From assembly GCF_030719295.1 (NCBI RefSeq), contig NZ_CP120997.1, forward strand, positions 6,954,001 through 7,018,000: DNA of 64,000 bases, in the 5' to 3' direction. Below, piece by piece: positions 8,227 through 18,372 of the stretch. The notes under the pieces were generated by a model. That model worked only from the letters and a program-made list of their open reading frames with translations. It was not told the DNA's origin and did not search any database. Origin of the DNA: Streptomyces sp. Mut1. GTDB taxonomy: Bacteria; Actinomycetota; Actinomycetes; Streptomycetales; Streptomycetaceae. Within the stretch, counting starts at the first letter, position 1, and each line of letters opens with the position of its first letter. Made by a program: the position numbers and the translations under genes.

Positions 8227-8242
8227 GGCGGGCGGACCCGCC
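8227..8242 (-). terminator. Small hairpin after the acyl-CoA dehydrogenase gene
   Basis: GGCGGG (8227-8232) and CCCGCC (8237-8242) form a 6-bp GC stem with a 4-base loop in the 90-bp gap between the acyl-CoA dehydrogenase stop and the ATP-grasp start. It may partly separate the two transcripts. The stem is short, so this is a weak call. Confidence 0.35.
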
Positions 8243-8292
8243 CATCCTCGCTGGCCCGGTTCCGCGCCGGCCCGCCGCCCCCGCCCCGAGGC

Positions 8293-9507
8293 TCAGCGGA
8301 TGTGGCGGCCCGAGATCGCGCGGGCGATGACCAGGCGCTGGATCTCGCTGGTCCCCTCGAAGATCGTGTAGATCTTGGCGTCGCGGTACATCCGCTCGAC
8401 CGGATGCTCCCGGCTGTACCCGGCGCCGCCGAGGATCTGGACGGCCTTCTCCGTCGCGGCCACCGCGAGTTCCCCGGCGCGCAGCTTGGACATGGAGCCC
8501 TGGCCGGCGTCGAAGGTGCGGTCGTTGCGGGCCATCCACGCGGCCTGCCAGATCAGCAGCCGCACGGCCTCGATCTCGGTACGCAGGTCGGCCAGGGCGA
8601 ACGCGATCGACTGGTTCTCGATGATCGTCCGGCCGAACGCCTCGCGCTGTCCGGCGTACTCCAGCGCGTATTCGTACGCGGCGCGGGCGATGCCCAGCGC
8701 CTGGGCGCCGACGGTGGGGCGGCTGACCTCGAAGGTGGCCATCGCGGCCTGCCCCTTGGCGTTGCCGCCCTCGCGGGCGCGGGCGAGGCGGCCGTCCAGC
8801 TTCTCCTTTCCGCCGAGCAGGCAGTGCCCCGGCACCCGCACGTCGTCGAGGAAGACGTCCGCCGTGTGCGAGGCGCGCAGTCCGAGCTTCTTGATGGTGC
8901 GGCTCGCCTCCAGACCCTTGGTGGCGGGCGGCACGATGAACGCGGCCTGGCCGCGCGCGCCGAGCGAGGGGTCGACCGAGGCGACGACCACATGGATCTC
9001 GGCGATCCCGCCGTTGGTGATCCACGCCTTCTGGCCGGAGAGCACCCACTCGTCCCTGGCCTCGTCGTAACGGGCCTTCGTGGTCATCGCGGAGACGTCG
9101 GAGCCGGCCTGCGGCTCGGAGACGCAGAACGCCGCGACCTTCGGGTCGTCCTCGTCGCCGTAGCACTGGGGCACCCACTCGGCGAGCTGGTCCGGAGTGC
9201 CGGAGGCGAAGATCCCGGCGACGGCGAGCGAGGTGCCGAACAGCGCCATGCCGATGCCGGCGTCGCCCCAGAACAGCTCCTCGTTGGCTATCTGGAGGGA
9301 GAGCCCCGACGGGTCGCCGTACATGTCGGCGAGCGACTCGAATCCGTAGAGGCCGATCCGGGCGGCCTCCTGGATGACGGGCCAGGGCGTCTCCTCGCGG
9401 GCGTCCCACTCGGCGGCCGCCGGGCGTACGACCTGGGCGGCGAAGCCGTGCACCCAGTTGCGCAGGTCCTGCTGTTCCTCGGTGAGCGCGAGGGAGAAGT
9501 AGCTCAT
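8293..9507 (-). CDS. Acyl-CoA dehydrogenase
   Basis: This 404-residue flavoenzyme introduces the alpha,beta double bond into acyl-CoA, passing electrons to ETF. Visible signatures are CVSEPQAGSDVSAMTT (FAD/substrate binding), the FGRTIIENQSIAFALADL helix, QILGGAGYSREHPVERMYRDAK and YTIFEGTSEIQRL, whose first Glu (about E384) is the usual catalytic base. The length is standard. The SCP2 gene ends 4 bases upstream of its ATG (9507), so the two form one operon, controlled by the tandem boxes at 9995-10024. Chain length preference is unknown; the SCP2 neighbour hints at sterol-like or branched acyl substrates (inference). Confidence 0.92.
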   Translation of the reverse strand: MSYFSLALTEEQQDLRNWVHGFAAQVVRPAAAEWDAREETPWPVIQEAARIGLYGFESLADMYGDPSGLSLQIANEELFWGDAGIGMALFGTSLAVAGIFASGTPDQLAEWVPQCYGDEDDPKVAAFCVSEPQAGSDVSAMTTKARYDEARDEWVLSGQKAWITNGGIAEIHVVVASVDPSLGARGQAAFIVPPATKGLEASRTIKKLGLRASHTADVFLDDVRVPGHCLLGGKEKLDGRLARAREGGNAKGQAAMATFEVSRPTVGAQALGIARAAYEYALEYAGQREAFGRTIIENQSIAFALADLRTEIEAVRLLIWQAAWMARNDRTFDAGQGSMSKLRAGELAVAATEKAVQILGGAGYSREHPVERMYRDAKIYTIFEGTSEIQRLVIARAISGRHIR

Positions 9508-9511
9508 CGGC

Positions 9512-9985
9512 TCAGGCCTTCGGGATGTTGAAGTAGCGGGTCAGGCCCGAGGCCAGGCCGACGTCACCGGCCACTTTCAGCTTGCGCATCATGAACAGCG
9601 TCACGGGGTTGGCGTTGCCGGAGACCAGCCTGAGGAACTCCGCGTCCGCCATGATCAGCGTCGTACGCGGTTCGGCGTCGGAGCGGCCCGCGCTGATGGT
9701 GCAGGCGCCTTCCGCGATCGAGGTCTCGTAGACCACGTCCGTGTCACCCGTGATCTTCCAGCGGATCAGCGCGGTGAGCCGGCCGGCCGCCTCCGGGCGG
9801 AACTGCTGCTTCATCCGGCCGAAGACCTCGCCGAGCACCCGGGTGCGCAGTTCGCCGTGCATGGCCTCGCCGAGCTGCTTGGCGGACAGGCCCTTCACGA
9901 TCCGCGCGAACTCCGGCGGGGAGACCGCCGCGAAGTCGAGGGCTGACAGTTCGTCGATGACACTGCCGGTGCTGTTGTCGGCCAC
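9512..9985 (-). CDS. SCP2 sterol-carrier-domain protein
   Basis: This 157-residue protein is a single SCP2 (sterol carrier protein 2) domain, a small lipid- or acyl-CoA-binding fold. Visible features are the strand-rich centre WKITGDTDVVYETSIAEGACTISAGR, then EPRTTLIMADAEFLRLVSGNANPVTLFMMRKLKVAGDVGLA, which is the classic end of the domain, finishing with FNIP. It starts at GTG 9985 with AAGGAG (9991-9996) 5 bases upstream. It precedes and almost abuts the acyl-CoA dehydrogenase gene, so it probably presents or stores that enzyme's substrate. Confidence 0.85.
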   Translation of the reverse strand: MADNSTGSVIDELSALDFAAVSPPEFARIVKGLSAKQLGEAMHGELRTRVLGEVFGRMKQQFRPEAAGRLTALIRWKITGDTDVVYETSIAEGACTISAGRSDAEPRTTLIMADAEFLRLVSGNANPVTLFMMRKLKVAGDVGLASGLTRYFNIPKA

Positions 9986-9994
9986 GCCAGCTCC

Positions 9995-10024
9995 TTACTC
10001 TGGAGTAAACTTACTTTTGAGTAA
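9995..10024. promoter_or_regulatory. Two tandem TTACT-N4-AGTAA operators
   Basis: Two identical dyads TTACT-N4-AGTAA lie at 9995-10008 and 10011-10024, 16 bp apart, directly in front of the SCP2/acyl-CoA dehydrogenase operon. The first overlaps the ribosome-binding site. Spacing and symmetry are typical of a TetR-family repressor binding as a pair of dimers, as is common for fatty-acid genes in actinobacteria. No TetR gene is in this window. Confidence 0.7.
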
Positions 10025-10091
10025 GGTAAGGGCCGGACGGTCCCTTCGCAAGGCCCGGCGGGGCGTCGTGCGAGGTGCGGGGGTTACGGAG

Positions 10092-10355
10092 TCACCAGGG
10101 GCTGCCGGGGCCCACCACCAGGCGGGGGTGGTGCGCGGCGAGCACCTTGTTGGCGCGGGCCAGCTCGGAGAGGGCCTGCTCGCGGTCGGCCTGATCCTCG
10201 ATGCCGAGCCGGGGACCCCGGAACCTGCGGACCTCGCGCGCGGCGCAGGCGGCGTCGAACTCCGCCCGGAGGATGTGCGCCGGAATGCAGGAGCCGATGA
10301 GTGCCGCGATGCGGTCCGGGATCGGGACCGGGACGAGCAAGTGCGAGGCGGTCAT
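10092..10355 (-). CDS. Small conserved-type hypothetical protein
   Basis: This 87-residue protein begins MTASHLLVPVPIPDRIAALI and continues with a predicted helical, charged body (FDAACAAREVRRFRG, REQALSELARANKVLAAHHP). It has no transmembrane segment or signal peptide and I cannot assign a family. The ATG at 10355 has a purine-rich GAGAGGGAA upstream. It lies 214 bp downstream of the PucR-type gene on the same strand; the gap has an AT-rich TTATAT at 10427-10432 that could serve as its own -10 box. Confidence 0.6.
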   Translation of the reverse strand: MTASHLLVPVPIPDRIAALIGSCIPAHILRAEFDAACAAREVRRFRGPRLGIEDQADREQALSELARANKVLAAHHPRLVVGPGSPW

Positions 10356-10569
10356 GGGGGGTTCCCTCTCGATGGTGGCCAGGAGGTCGGGTGCCGGGCC
10401 GCCTGGTGGGCGGCCGGCTCCTCTCCATATAACGGGACGCAGTTCCGCGTTTCTTGTTGAGAACGTCTCCGTGTGGCAACCGTTTGGGAATGACCGGCTA
10501 TTTCCCCTTACCGGCAGGTAGGTTGACTTCGCGTGAGGTGCTCGTCCGATCGAGGCCGCGTCGCGCTGT

Positions 10570-11847
10570 TCAGATGGGTGTCTCGTTGCTGCGGGCACGC
10601 AGCTGCATGGCGCGGAGCACGGTCTCGGTCGAGAACCGGGCCTCCGGATCGACGAGTTGATCGCCGAAGATCGATTCCAGATTGCGCATCCGGTAACGGA
10701 CGGTCTGGGGGTGTACGTCGAGCAGCTCACCCATCTGGGCGGCGGTGCCGCGGGTGTCGAGCCAGATTCGCAGTGTTTCGATGAGCCGTTCGCGCCGGTT
10801 GGCGCTGATGTTGGCCATCGGGGCGAGTTCGCGGCGCGCGAGCTGGTCGAGGAGGACCGGGTCGGAGAGCAGCCACAGAGTGATGAGATGGTCCTCGCAG
10901 AGGATGGCCGGCGCGTCGTCTATGACACCGGCGTCCACGAGTTCGAGCACCCGCCGGGCCCAGCGGATCGAGTCCGATGCCAGGGACGCGGGGACGGTCA
11001 GGCCGATGGCCGTATGAACACCCGGGAGCGCGTGTTCGAGCATGCGTCTTCGCATGTCGTCGAACGGTCCCGGGATCAGTAAGTGCGGCTGCGGGTCGCT
11101 GAAGTCCACCAGTATGTCCCGGTCGATCCCGAGCCGGTCGAGATCGGGGGCGGGGCGCACCGCGACGAGGGTCACCTCGTCCGGCAGGGTCCAGCCGGTC
11201 TGCTCGCTCAGCTCGGCGATGGCGACGCGGGGCACCGGCCGGCCGGCGAGGATCAGATGCAGCAGTCTGCGCCGCAGCGTGTCCGTGTGGTCGTCGGATG
11301 CCGACCTGACCTCCAAGTACCCCTCGCGCGAGAGGGATTCGAGCTCGTCGACATACGAGAAGAGGGCGTCGGCGAAGGTCAGCATCATGGTGGGGGAGAG
11401 GTTGTAGCGCCTGCCGATCTTCTTCGCCCGGCGCAGCGCGACCCGGGCGCCCAGCCGGTAGGCCCCCTGCAACTGGTCCAGGCCGCGCCCCTCGTACGCC
11501 TCGAACCTGCCGAACCTGCGGCACATCTCGTCGCGCAGCGAGGAGGGCGAGGCCGGTTCGGCGACCTGGTCCACGAAGACGGAGATGCTCTGTTCCACGC
11601 CGACCCGGATGCCCTGGCCGTAGGGACCGTCCAGGAGCCGCGCGTACTCGGGGTAGGCGCGTGTGACCTCAAGGCCGATCTCCTTGATGAGGCTCGGGAG
11701 TTCGGGCCGCACGATCGCGGCGAACTCCTGCGGCAGCGGTCCCAGTGGCTCTCCCAGCTCCGAGGGCTGTGCAACTCCCGGCATACCTTTTGACCCCTTG
11801 CTCTCCGGCGCCCGATGGGGGGTGGACAGACGGGAGAGCGCTCCCAT
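10570..11847 (-). CDS. PucR-family transcriptional regulator containing a TTA codon
   Basis: This 425-residue protein matches PucR/CdaR-type regulators. An N-terminal helical sensor region (about 35-190) is followed by a GGDEF-like degenerate central region and a C-terminal PucR helix-turn-helix: LIETLRIWLDTRGTAAQMGELLDVHPQTVRYRMRNLE (about 375-411). Leu256 is encoded by TTA (plus-strand bases 11080-11082), the codon read only by the bldA tRNA in Streptomyces, so its synthesis is probably tied to development. An alternative start is the internal ATG at 11784. It lies next to, and divergent from, the secreted-protein/mce locus and is the best local candidate for controlling it (inference). Confidence 0.85.
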   Translation of the reverse strand: MGALSRLSTPHRAPESKGSKGMPGVAQPSELGEPLGPLPQEFAAIVRPELPSLIKEIGLEVTRAYPEYARLLDGPYGQGIRVGVEQSISVFVDQVAEPASPSSLRDEMCRRFGRFEAYEGRGLDQLQGAYRLGARVALRRAKKIGRRYNLSPTMMLTFADALFSYVDELESLSREGYLEVRSASDDHTDTLRRRLLHLILAGRPVPRVAIAELSEQTGWTLPDEVTLVAVRPAPDLDRLGIDRDILVDFSDPQPHLLIPGPFDDMRRRMLEHALPGVHTAIGLTVPASLASDSIRWARRVLELVDAGVIDDAPAILCEDHLITLWLLSDPVLLDQLARRELAPMANISANRRERLIETLRIWLDTRGTAAQMGELLDVHPQTVRYRMRNLESIFGDQLVDPEARFSTETVLRAMQLRARSNETPI

Positions 11848-13181
<1,334 letters not shown>

Positions 13182-13203
13182 GGCGCCGGGAGTACCCAGG
13201 TAC

Positions 13204-13237
13204 GGGCCGGCCGCGGGGGATCCCCCGCGGCCGGCCC
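13204..13237 (+). terminator. Perfect 17-bp inverted repeat terminator
   Basis: GGGCCGGCCGCGGGGGA (13204-13220) is followed immediately by its exact reverse complement (13221-13237). This gives a very stable hairpin just after the first secreted-protein gene and before its paralogue. It implies that the paralogue at 13295 has its own promoter or is expressed by read-through. Confidence 0.8.
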
Positions 13238-13282
13238 GGCCTTCTCGTTGTGGGCGTCGCGGGCGCGGCGCAATGACCCTGA

Positions 13283-13852
<570 letters not shown>

Positions 13853-13933
13853 GCCATCGGTCCGCCGCCGGCCATCGGCCGGGCGCGACCGCAGTACGAA
13901 CCGCCGATCGCACCCCTGGAGGACAGGCCCCCT

Positions 13934-15448
13934 ATGCACACCCAGATACCTGTGACCCGTGCGGGGCGATCCGTGCGGGTCGCCTCCGTCGCCGGACTCG
14001 CCCTGCTCGCCGGGCTGTTGTCCGGCGGAGGCTCGGTCGCCGACGAGAGCCCCGGGCCTGTCGGCCTCGCGGCCGCCTGCGGAACCGAGGACGACGGCAG
14101 CGAGGCGTCCGCGGCGGCGGCGGTGGAGGTCGCGGTGGACATCCCGGCGACCGGTGAGGTCGGCCGGCCCGTGCAGCCGGGGCCCGTGGCGCTCACCCTC
14201 ACGCTCTCGCGGGCCGACCTCGCCGAGCTGCTGCCGGAGGGCACCGAGGCCGTCGTGAGCCGGGCGTCGCTGAAGGTCAAGGTCGCCCAGAACGGCGAGT
14301 CGGCCGAGGCCCCCTGGGAACTCACCGCCGCGAGCACTCCGCTTCCCGCCGACGGTGACGTGGCGCTGGTCCACTCCGGCGAGGTCCCCCATGTGACCTT
14401 CGGGTCCTCGGGCGATGTCGACTTCTCGGTGGAGGAGTTCTCGGTCGAGCTGTTGTCCGCCACCGCGGCGGCCGAGGGGACCGAACCGGCCCTCGCCACG
14501 CTGACGTGCCGGCTGAAGGAGGGGGAGAGCGGGCATCTCGCCACCACGCAGGTGACCGACGGGTCCGGCACCGAACCGTCCGCGACCCCCGAGACGTCCA
14601 CCGGTCCGGAGGGCGGTTCGGGCAGGACGGAGCGGCAGGGCGTCGCGGTGGAGCCGGCGGCCGCCGGGGACGAGGACCCCGAGTTGTGCCCCGTCGACCC
14701 CCCGGAGGGCGAGATGGACGCGAGTGAGGCTCCTCAGCCACCGCCGGGCGATCCCGTCAAGGTCACGGATCTCCCCACGGGAGGGACCTTCAGCTGCGCG
14801 TACGCGCTGGGTCTGGCCAACGTACTCAAGCTGGACGGGGCCATGATCATCAATGATCCCGACGACCCGGCGCTCATCAGCGTCCTCGCCTCGAAGCGTG
14901 TGGCGTCCCGGGCGACGAATGCGCAGGGCGGGCCGTACACCCGCATCGACTCGCTCGCGAACCTCGACCTTCCGGATGCCGAGTCCACCTTCCTGACCTT
15001 CGGATTCCAGCCGGTGACCGCGAAGGTCTCGTTCGAGAACGGCCCCATCACCATCTCGACAGGCAGCTACGGCGTCGCCCCCAACCGGGTGTCGTTCTCC
15101 ACCGCGTACTTCCAGCAGTCCCTGCGCCTCCACGACGTCAAGGTCAATGGCACCCCGCTGGATGTGGGCAGCGGCTGCGAGACGTCGAAGCCGTTCAAGG
15201 TGGTCCTGAACGGTGGCGCGGCATACGCGAACGTGGGCCTGGGCGGCGTACTGGAGGGTGAGGTCGACATCCCGCCGTTCACCGGGTGCGGCACGGGGGG
15301 AGAGGACCTGAACCCGCTCTTCACCGCCTCCCTCTCGGGCCCCGGGAACAGGGTCTTCATGAATCAGGCTCCGACCTGCATTCCGAGCAACCCCACCCGG
15401 TCGTACTGCCCGCCCCCGCTGCCCGAACTGCCCGGCTCGAAGTCCTGA
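13934..15448 (+). CDS. Secreted DUF6801-type protein
   Basis: This 504-residue protein starts with a signal peptide (about residues 1-36). An Ala-rich N-terminal domain (about 45-205) has the look of DUF6801: SLKVKVAQNGES, SGEVPHVTFGSSGDVDFSVEEF and LATLTCRLK. An acidic Pro/Glu/Thr linker (about 215-275) and a C-terminal beta-rich domain with paired cysteines (about 280-495: FSCAYAL, GSGCETSK, FTGCGTG, APTCIPS) follow. There is no transmembrane anchor or LPXTG. DUF6801 proteins are common next to lipid-related and mce-type loci in actinobacteria, from my recollection. It lies 81 bp after paralogue 2 and ends at a strong bidirectional hairpin. Confidence 0.75.
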   Translation: MHTQIPVTRAGRSVRVASVAGLALLAGLLSGGGSVADESPGPVGLAAACGTEDDGSEASAAAAVEVAVDIPATGEVGRPVQPGPVALTLTLSRADLAELLPEGTEAVVSRASLKVKVAQNGESAEAPWELTAASTPLPADGDVALVHSGEVPHVTFGSSGDVDFSVEEFSVELLSATAAAEGTEPALATLTCRLKEGESGHLATTQVTDGSGTEPSATPETSTGPEGGSGRTERQGVAVEPAAAGDEDPELCPVDPPEGEMDASEAPQPPPGDPVKVTDLPTGGTFSCAYALGLANVLKLDGAMIINDPDDPALISVLASKRVASRATNAQGGPYTRIDSLANLDLPDAESTFLTFGFQPVTAKVSFENGPITISTGSYGVAPNRVSFSTAYFQQSLRLHDVKVNGTPLDVGSGCETSKPFKVVLNGGAAYANVGLGGVLEGEVDIPPFTGCGTGGEDLNPLFTASLSGPGNRVFMNQAPTCIPSNPTRSYCPPPLPELPGSKS

Positions 15449-15477
15449 CCGAGATCCGCAGCCCGAACCGGCACACA

Positions 15478-15516
15478 CCGAAGGGGCCACCTCCGCGAGG
15501 AGAGTGGCCCCTTCGG
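15478..15516. terminator. Bidirectional hairpin terminator
   Basis: A 13-bp perfect stem (CCGAAGGGGCCAC at 15478-15490, GTGGCCCCTTCGG at 15504-15516) lies between the convergent ends of the DUF6801-type gene (15448) and the 311-residue secreted-protein gene (15537). It can terminate both. Confidence 0.85.
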
Positions 15517-15536
15517 GGCTTCGGGCGCGAGAGCGG

Positions 15537-16472
15537 TTACCGCGCCGCCGAGTGCCAGTACTGCGACAGCAGCTTGCCCGCGTCGGGCGCGGCGTCACGC
15601 GGCTTGTTCATCGTCGCCACGTAGGTCTGGGCGTCGTCCAGCGTGACGTTGTTGTTGCCCGAGGCCGACGGCAGCCCCGTCTTCAGGTTGACCGCCCAGT
15701 TCAGCGCGCCGAGCAGGCCGCAGCCGTTGGTGCCGGGAACCGAGTACGTCGTGTCGGTCTGGGCGGCGCCCAGGAGGTTGAGCCGGTTCATGGGACCGGT
15801 CGCGTCCAGGGTTCCGTCGCCGGCGAACTTCTCGCTGCTGATGGCCGGCTGGGTCAGGTTCTGCGGCTTGAGCAGGATCGGGTCCGAGGAGGAGCCGATG
15901 TAGCACTTGTCGCCGAGGAGCGGGTTCTCCAGGTGGATCCGGACCGGCAGGGTGAGGATCGGCTTGCCGGTGGTCGTCCCCGCCACGAGCTGGAAGTCGG
16001 TGGGGGAGTTGACCGATTCGATGGTCGCCGTCACCCGGTTCAGGCTGACGTCGCTGAGCGTGTTGCAGATGCCGGTGATCACGGGGACGTCGCTCGGGCA
16101 CATCAGGCCGAGCAGCCCGCCGGGTACCTTCGCGGAGTCCGCGACGAGCGCGCCCTCCGCCGGTGAGACCACGGTCGACAGGCCGCCCGGGTGGGTGACC
16201 ACACCGACCTGGAGGTCGCTCGCGCCGACCGGCACCTCGGTGTTGCCCAGCTTGATGGAGCCGCTGGCCGAGTGGGACGACACACAGATGGCGGTGTCCG
16301 TCGCTCCGTCCGCGGCCAGCATGGCGGGGGCGTCCACCGGACAGCGGCTGAACGGCGCCCAGCTGCCGTTCAGTGTCGTGGCGGCCGTGGCCGAACCCAT
16401 CGACGCGACGGCGGCCAACGCGGTGAAGGAGGCCAGCAGCCCCACACGTACCCGGTTCGAGCCAGTTCTCAT
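15537..16472 (-). CDS. Secreted protein of unknown family
   Basis: This 311-residue protein has a signal peptide (MRTGSNRVRVGLLASFTALAAVASMG..., cleavage probably after ATA near residue 31). The mature part is rich in Thr, Val, Gly and Asn with six cysteines in distinct contexts (SRCPVD, AICVSS, LMCPSD, GICNTL, DKCYIG and NGCGLL), suggesting disulfide-stabilised beta structure. ATG 16472 has GGGGAAG upstream. I do not recognise the family. Its promoter (16631-16660, - strand) carries the motif shared with the mce operon and the other secreted genes, so it probably works with them outside the membrane. Confidence 0.8.
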   Translation of the reverse strand: MRTGSNRVRVGLLASFTALAAVASMGSATAATTLNGSWAPFSRCPVDAPAMLAADGATDTAICVSSHSASGSIKLGNTEVPVGASDLQVGVVTHPGGLSTVVSPAEGALVADSAKVPGGLLGLMCPSDVPVITGICNTLSDVSLNRVTATIESVNSPTDFQLVAGTTTGKPILTLPVRIHLENPLLGDKCYIGSSSDPILLKPQNLTQPAISSEKFAGDGTLDATGPMNRLNLLGAAQTDTTYSVPGTNGCGLLGALNWAVNLKTGLPSASGNNNVTLDDAQTYVATMNKPRDAAPDAGKLLSQYWHSAAR

Positions 16473-16630
16473 GTCTTCCCCTTTTTCCAATGGGAGGCGG
16501 CCACCGTCGAGGCGGCCGGGTGAACCCGGAGATGCTCGGTGCGCAGCGGAATTGATCGCGGAATGAAGGAATGCGGGTGCTGGGTTCGCGGCGGGCCGTG
16601 CCGAGGCGAAATCCCATTCACCGAGCCGTG

Positions 16631-16660
16631 AGGTTACTGGCGGGAAACACCGGGGCACAA
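16631..16660 (-). promoter_or_regulatory. Promoter of the 311-residue secreted-protein gene
   Basis: On the - strand, TTGTGC (16660-16655) and TAACCT (16636-16631) are 18 bp apart. The sequence across the -10, TTTCCCGCCAGTAACCTC (16647-16630), matches the motif at 12403 and 16992 in 12 of 18 positions, including CC-GTA in the centre. This supports shared regulation. Confidence 0.6.
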
Positions 16661-16979
16661 TCCCGCCGTATGAGAATCTGTGAGCCGGACGGTCATCTCT
16701 GCCGCGGGTGAGTACGGGATCCGGCCTTCTTGTCACATCGTGCGTACGTCCTCGCGGGCTTCGGACGGCCGGCGGTCCGCACCGTATACGGAACTCCGCT
16801 TCTCACTTGTGTATTCGAGCCGGTCCCGAGCGCTTCCCGGTGCTCCGTGCACCGGCGCGGCGTGCGTCGGCCGGAGGCGGAACTTATCACTCGCGGACAG
16901 TTTTTCCGGCCTTCCTGCTCAGTCGGTGCGAAAGAGCGGACGGCTTCGCACTCTCGCGCGAAAACTTGATGACCTGGTA

Positions 16980-17009
16980 TTGCGGGGCAGGTTACTCACC
17001 CGTAGCGTC
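16980..17009 (+). promoter_or_regulatory. mce operon promoter with shared motif
   Basis: TTGCGG (16980-16985) and TAGCGT (17003-17008) have a 17-bp spacer. TTACTCACCCGTAGCGTC (16992-17009) is identical to 12403-12420, and the flanking TGCGG-GCA is shared too. The pair is the clearest evidence that the secreted-protein genes and the mce operon are switched together. Confidence 0.68.
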
Positions 17010-17242
17010 GCCTCCGTCAGCAACTCCTCCGGCGCGTCCGGAGATTGCTCACCCGTCGGGAGGCGACCCAGGCACATCCCCAGTGTCCGGGTTTCCGGTC
17101 CAGGAGGGCATCGGCCCCAGGAATCTTCACACCGGCGGAGCTCCTCCTCCGGAACCCCGTGGCGCAGACCCTCTGGGCTGCGGGGTCCCGGCCTGCAACG
17201 ACGGATGAGAGTGCGCAGTTGTTCACAAGATCGGGACCGCGA

Positions 17243-17261
17243 TTTGTCATCCGATGACAAA
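17243..17261. promoter_or_regulatory. Perfect 19-bp palindrome in the mce leader
   Basis: TTTGTCATC (17243-17251), one central base, then GATGACAAA (17253-17261). The length, AT-rich ends and TGTCA/TGACA half-sites resemble operators of GntR-family (FadR subfamily) repressors. It lies about 115 bp before the ATPase start and downstream of the predicted transcription start, a repressor roadblock position. Confidence 0.6.
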
Positions 17262-17376
17262 CGGGCCGGATCTTTGCGAATGGGCTGTTCAAGGGCTTGT
17301 CCTGGCGGTGCAGGTGAACTTAACGTGCGCCCCTTGGTGCACTTCTGTCACTTCGTGAGCGCATGCAGGAGGTGGG

Positions 17377-18372
17377 ATGGGAATCGAAGTAGTGGTCGAG
17401 GGACTCACCAAGTCTTTCGGCAAGCAGAACATCTGGCAGGATGTGTCGCTCACGCTTCCCGCAGGCGAGGTCAGTGTCATGCTCGGCCCGTCCGGTACGG
17501 GAAAAACGGTGTTCCTGAAATCCATCATCGGCCTGCTCAAACCTGAACGCGGCCGCGTTCTCGTCAATGGCGTCGACATGGTGAACGGTTCCGAGCGCGA
17601 CATCATGGAGACCCGCAAGCTCTTCGGGCTCATGTTCCAGGACGGCGCCCTTTTCGGGTCGATGTCGCTTTTCGACAACATCGCCTTCCCGCTTCGGGAG
17701 CACACCCGCAAGAAGGAATCCGAGATCCGCCGCATCGTGATGGAGCGGATCGACGTGGTGGGGCTCCTCGGCGCCGAGAACAAGTTGCCCGGCGAGATAT
17801 CCGGCGGTATGCGCAAGCGGGCCGGCCTCGCGCGGGCCCTCGTGCTGGACCCGCAGATCATCCTCTGCGACGAACCCGACTCCGGACTCGACCCGGTCCG
17901 CACGGCGTACATCTCCCAGCTCCTCGTCGACCTGAACGCCCAGATCGACGCGACGATGCTCATCGTCACCCACAACCTCGACATCGCCTCCACCGTGCCG
18001 GACAACATGGGCATGCTGTTCTGCCGCAACCTCGTCACCTTCGGGCCGCGCGAGGTGCTGCTGACCAGCGACCTGCCCGTCGTCAACCAGTTCCTCGCCG
18101 GCCGCTGCGAAGGGCCCATCGGCATGTCCGAGGAGAAGGACGCCGCGACCCTCGCCGCCGAGGAGCTGAAGGGCTACGGCCAGGGCATCAGCTCGGCCAA
18201 CGCCCCGCGCACCGTCGTCCCGCAGCTGGAGCCCTCGCCCGGCCTGCCGGTCCGTCAGGGCGCCCTGCGCCGCCGGGAGCGGGTCATGTCGATGATGGGG
18301 CAGCTGCCGGAGGCGGCCCGTACCGCCATCCTCAACAGCTACAGCCCGGCCGCGGGCGGTGGACGCCTGTGA
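17377..18372 (+). CDS. Mce-system ABC ATPase (MlaF/Mkl type)
   Basis: This 331-residue ATPase powers the Mce lipid transporter from the cytoplasmic side. It has Walker A GPSGTGKT (37-44), signature ISGGMRKRAGLARAL (about 140-154), Walker B ILCDEPDSGLDP with D165/E166, and a switch His in VTHNLD. The Asp in place of Thr after DEP is typical of MlaF/Mkl ATPases. A 75-residue C-terminal extension (about 255-331) is Mkl-like and may bind the permease. The ATG follows AGGAGG with 4-5 bases between. Its stop overlaps the start of the first permease gene. Confidence 0.93.
   Translation: MGIEVVVEGLTKSFGKQNIWQDVSLTLPAGEVSVMLGPSGTGKTVFLKSIIGLLKPERGRVLVNGVDMVNGSERDIMETRKLFGLMFQDGALFGSMSLFDNIAFPLREHTRKKESEIRRIVMERIDVVGLLGAENKLPGEISGGMRKRAGLARALVLDPQIILCDEPDSGLDPVRTAYISQLLVDLNAQIDATMLIVTHNLDIASTVPDNMGMLFCRNLVTFGPREVLLTSDLPVVNQFLAGRCEGPIGMSEEKDAATLAAEELKGYGQGISSANAPRTVVPQLEPSPGLPVRQGALRRRERVMSMMGQLPEAARTAILNSYSPAAGGGRL

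Larger units (their letters stand above)
16473..17376. other. 904-bp divergent intergenic region, regulatory
   Basis: No gene is supported here. The region separates the - strand secreted-protein gene from the + strand mce operon. It holds both promoters, a second partial copy of the shared motif (TTGCTCACCCGT at 17045-17056, 53 bp after the first) and a 19-bp perfect palindrome at 17243-17261. From the predicted start near 17015, the mce message has an unusually long leader of about 360 bases. Confidence 0.65.
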
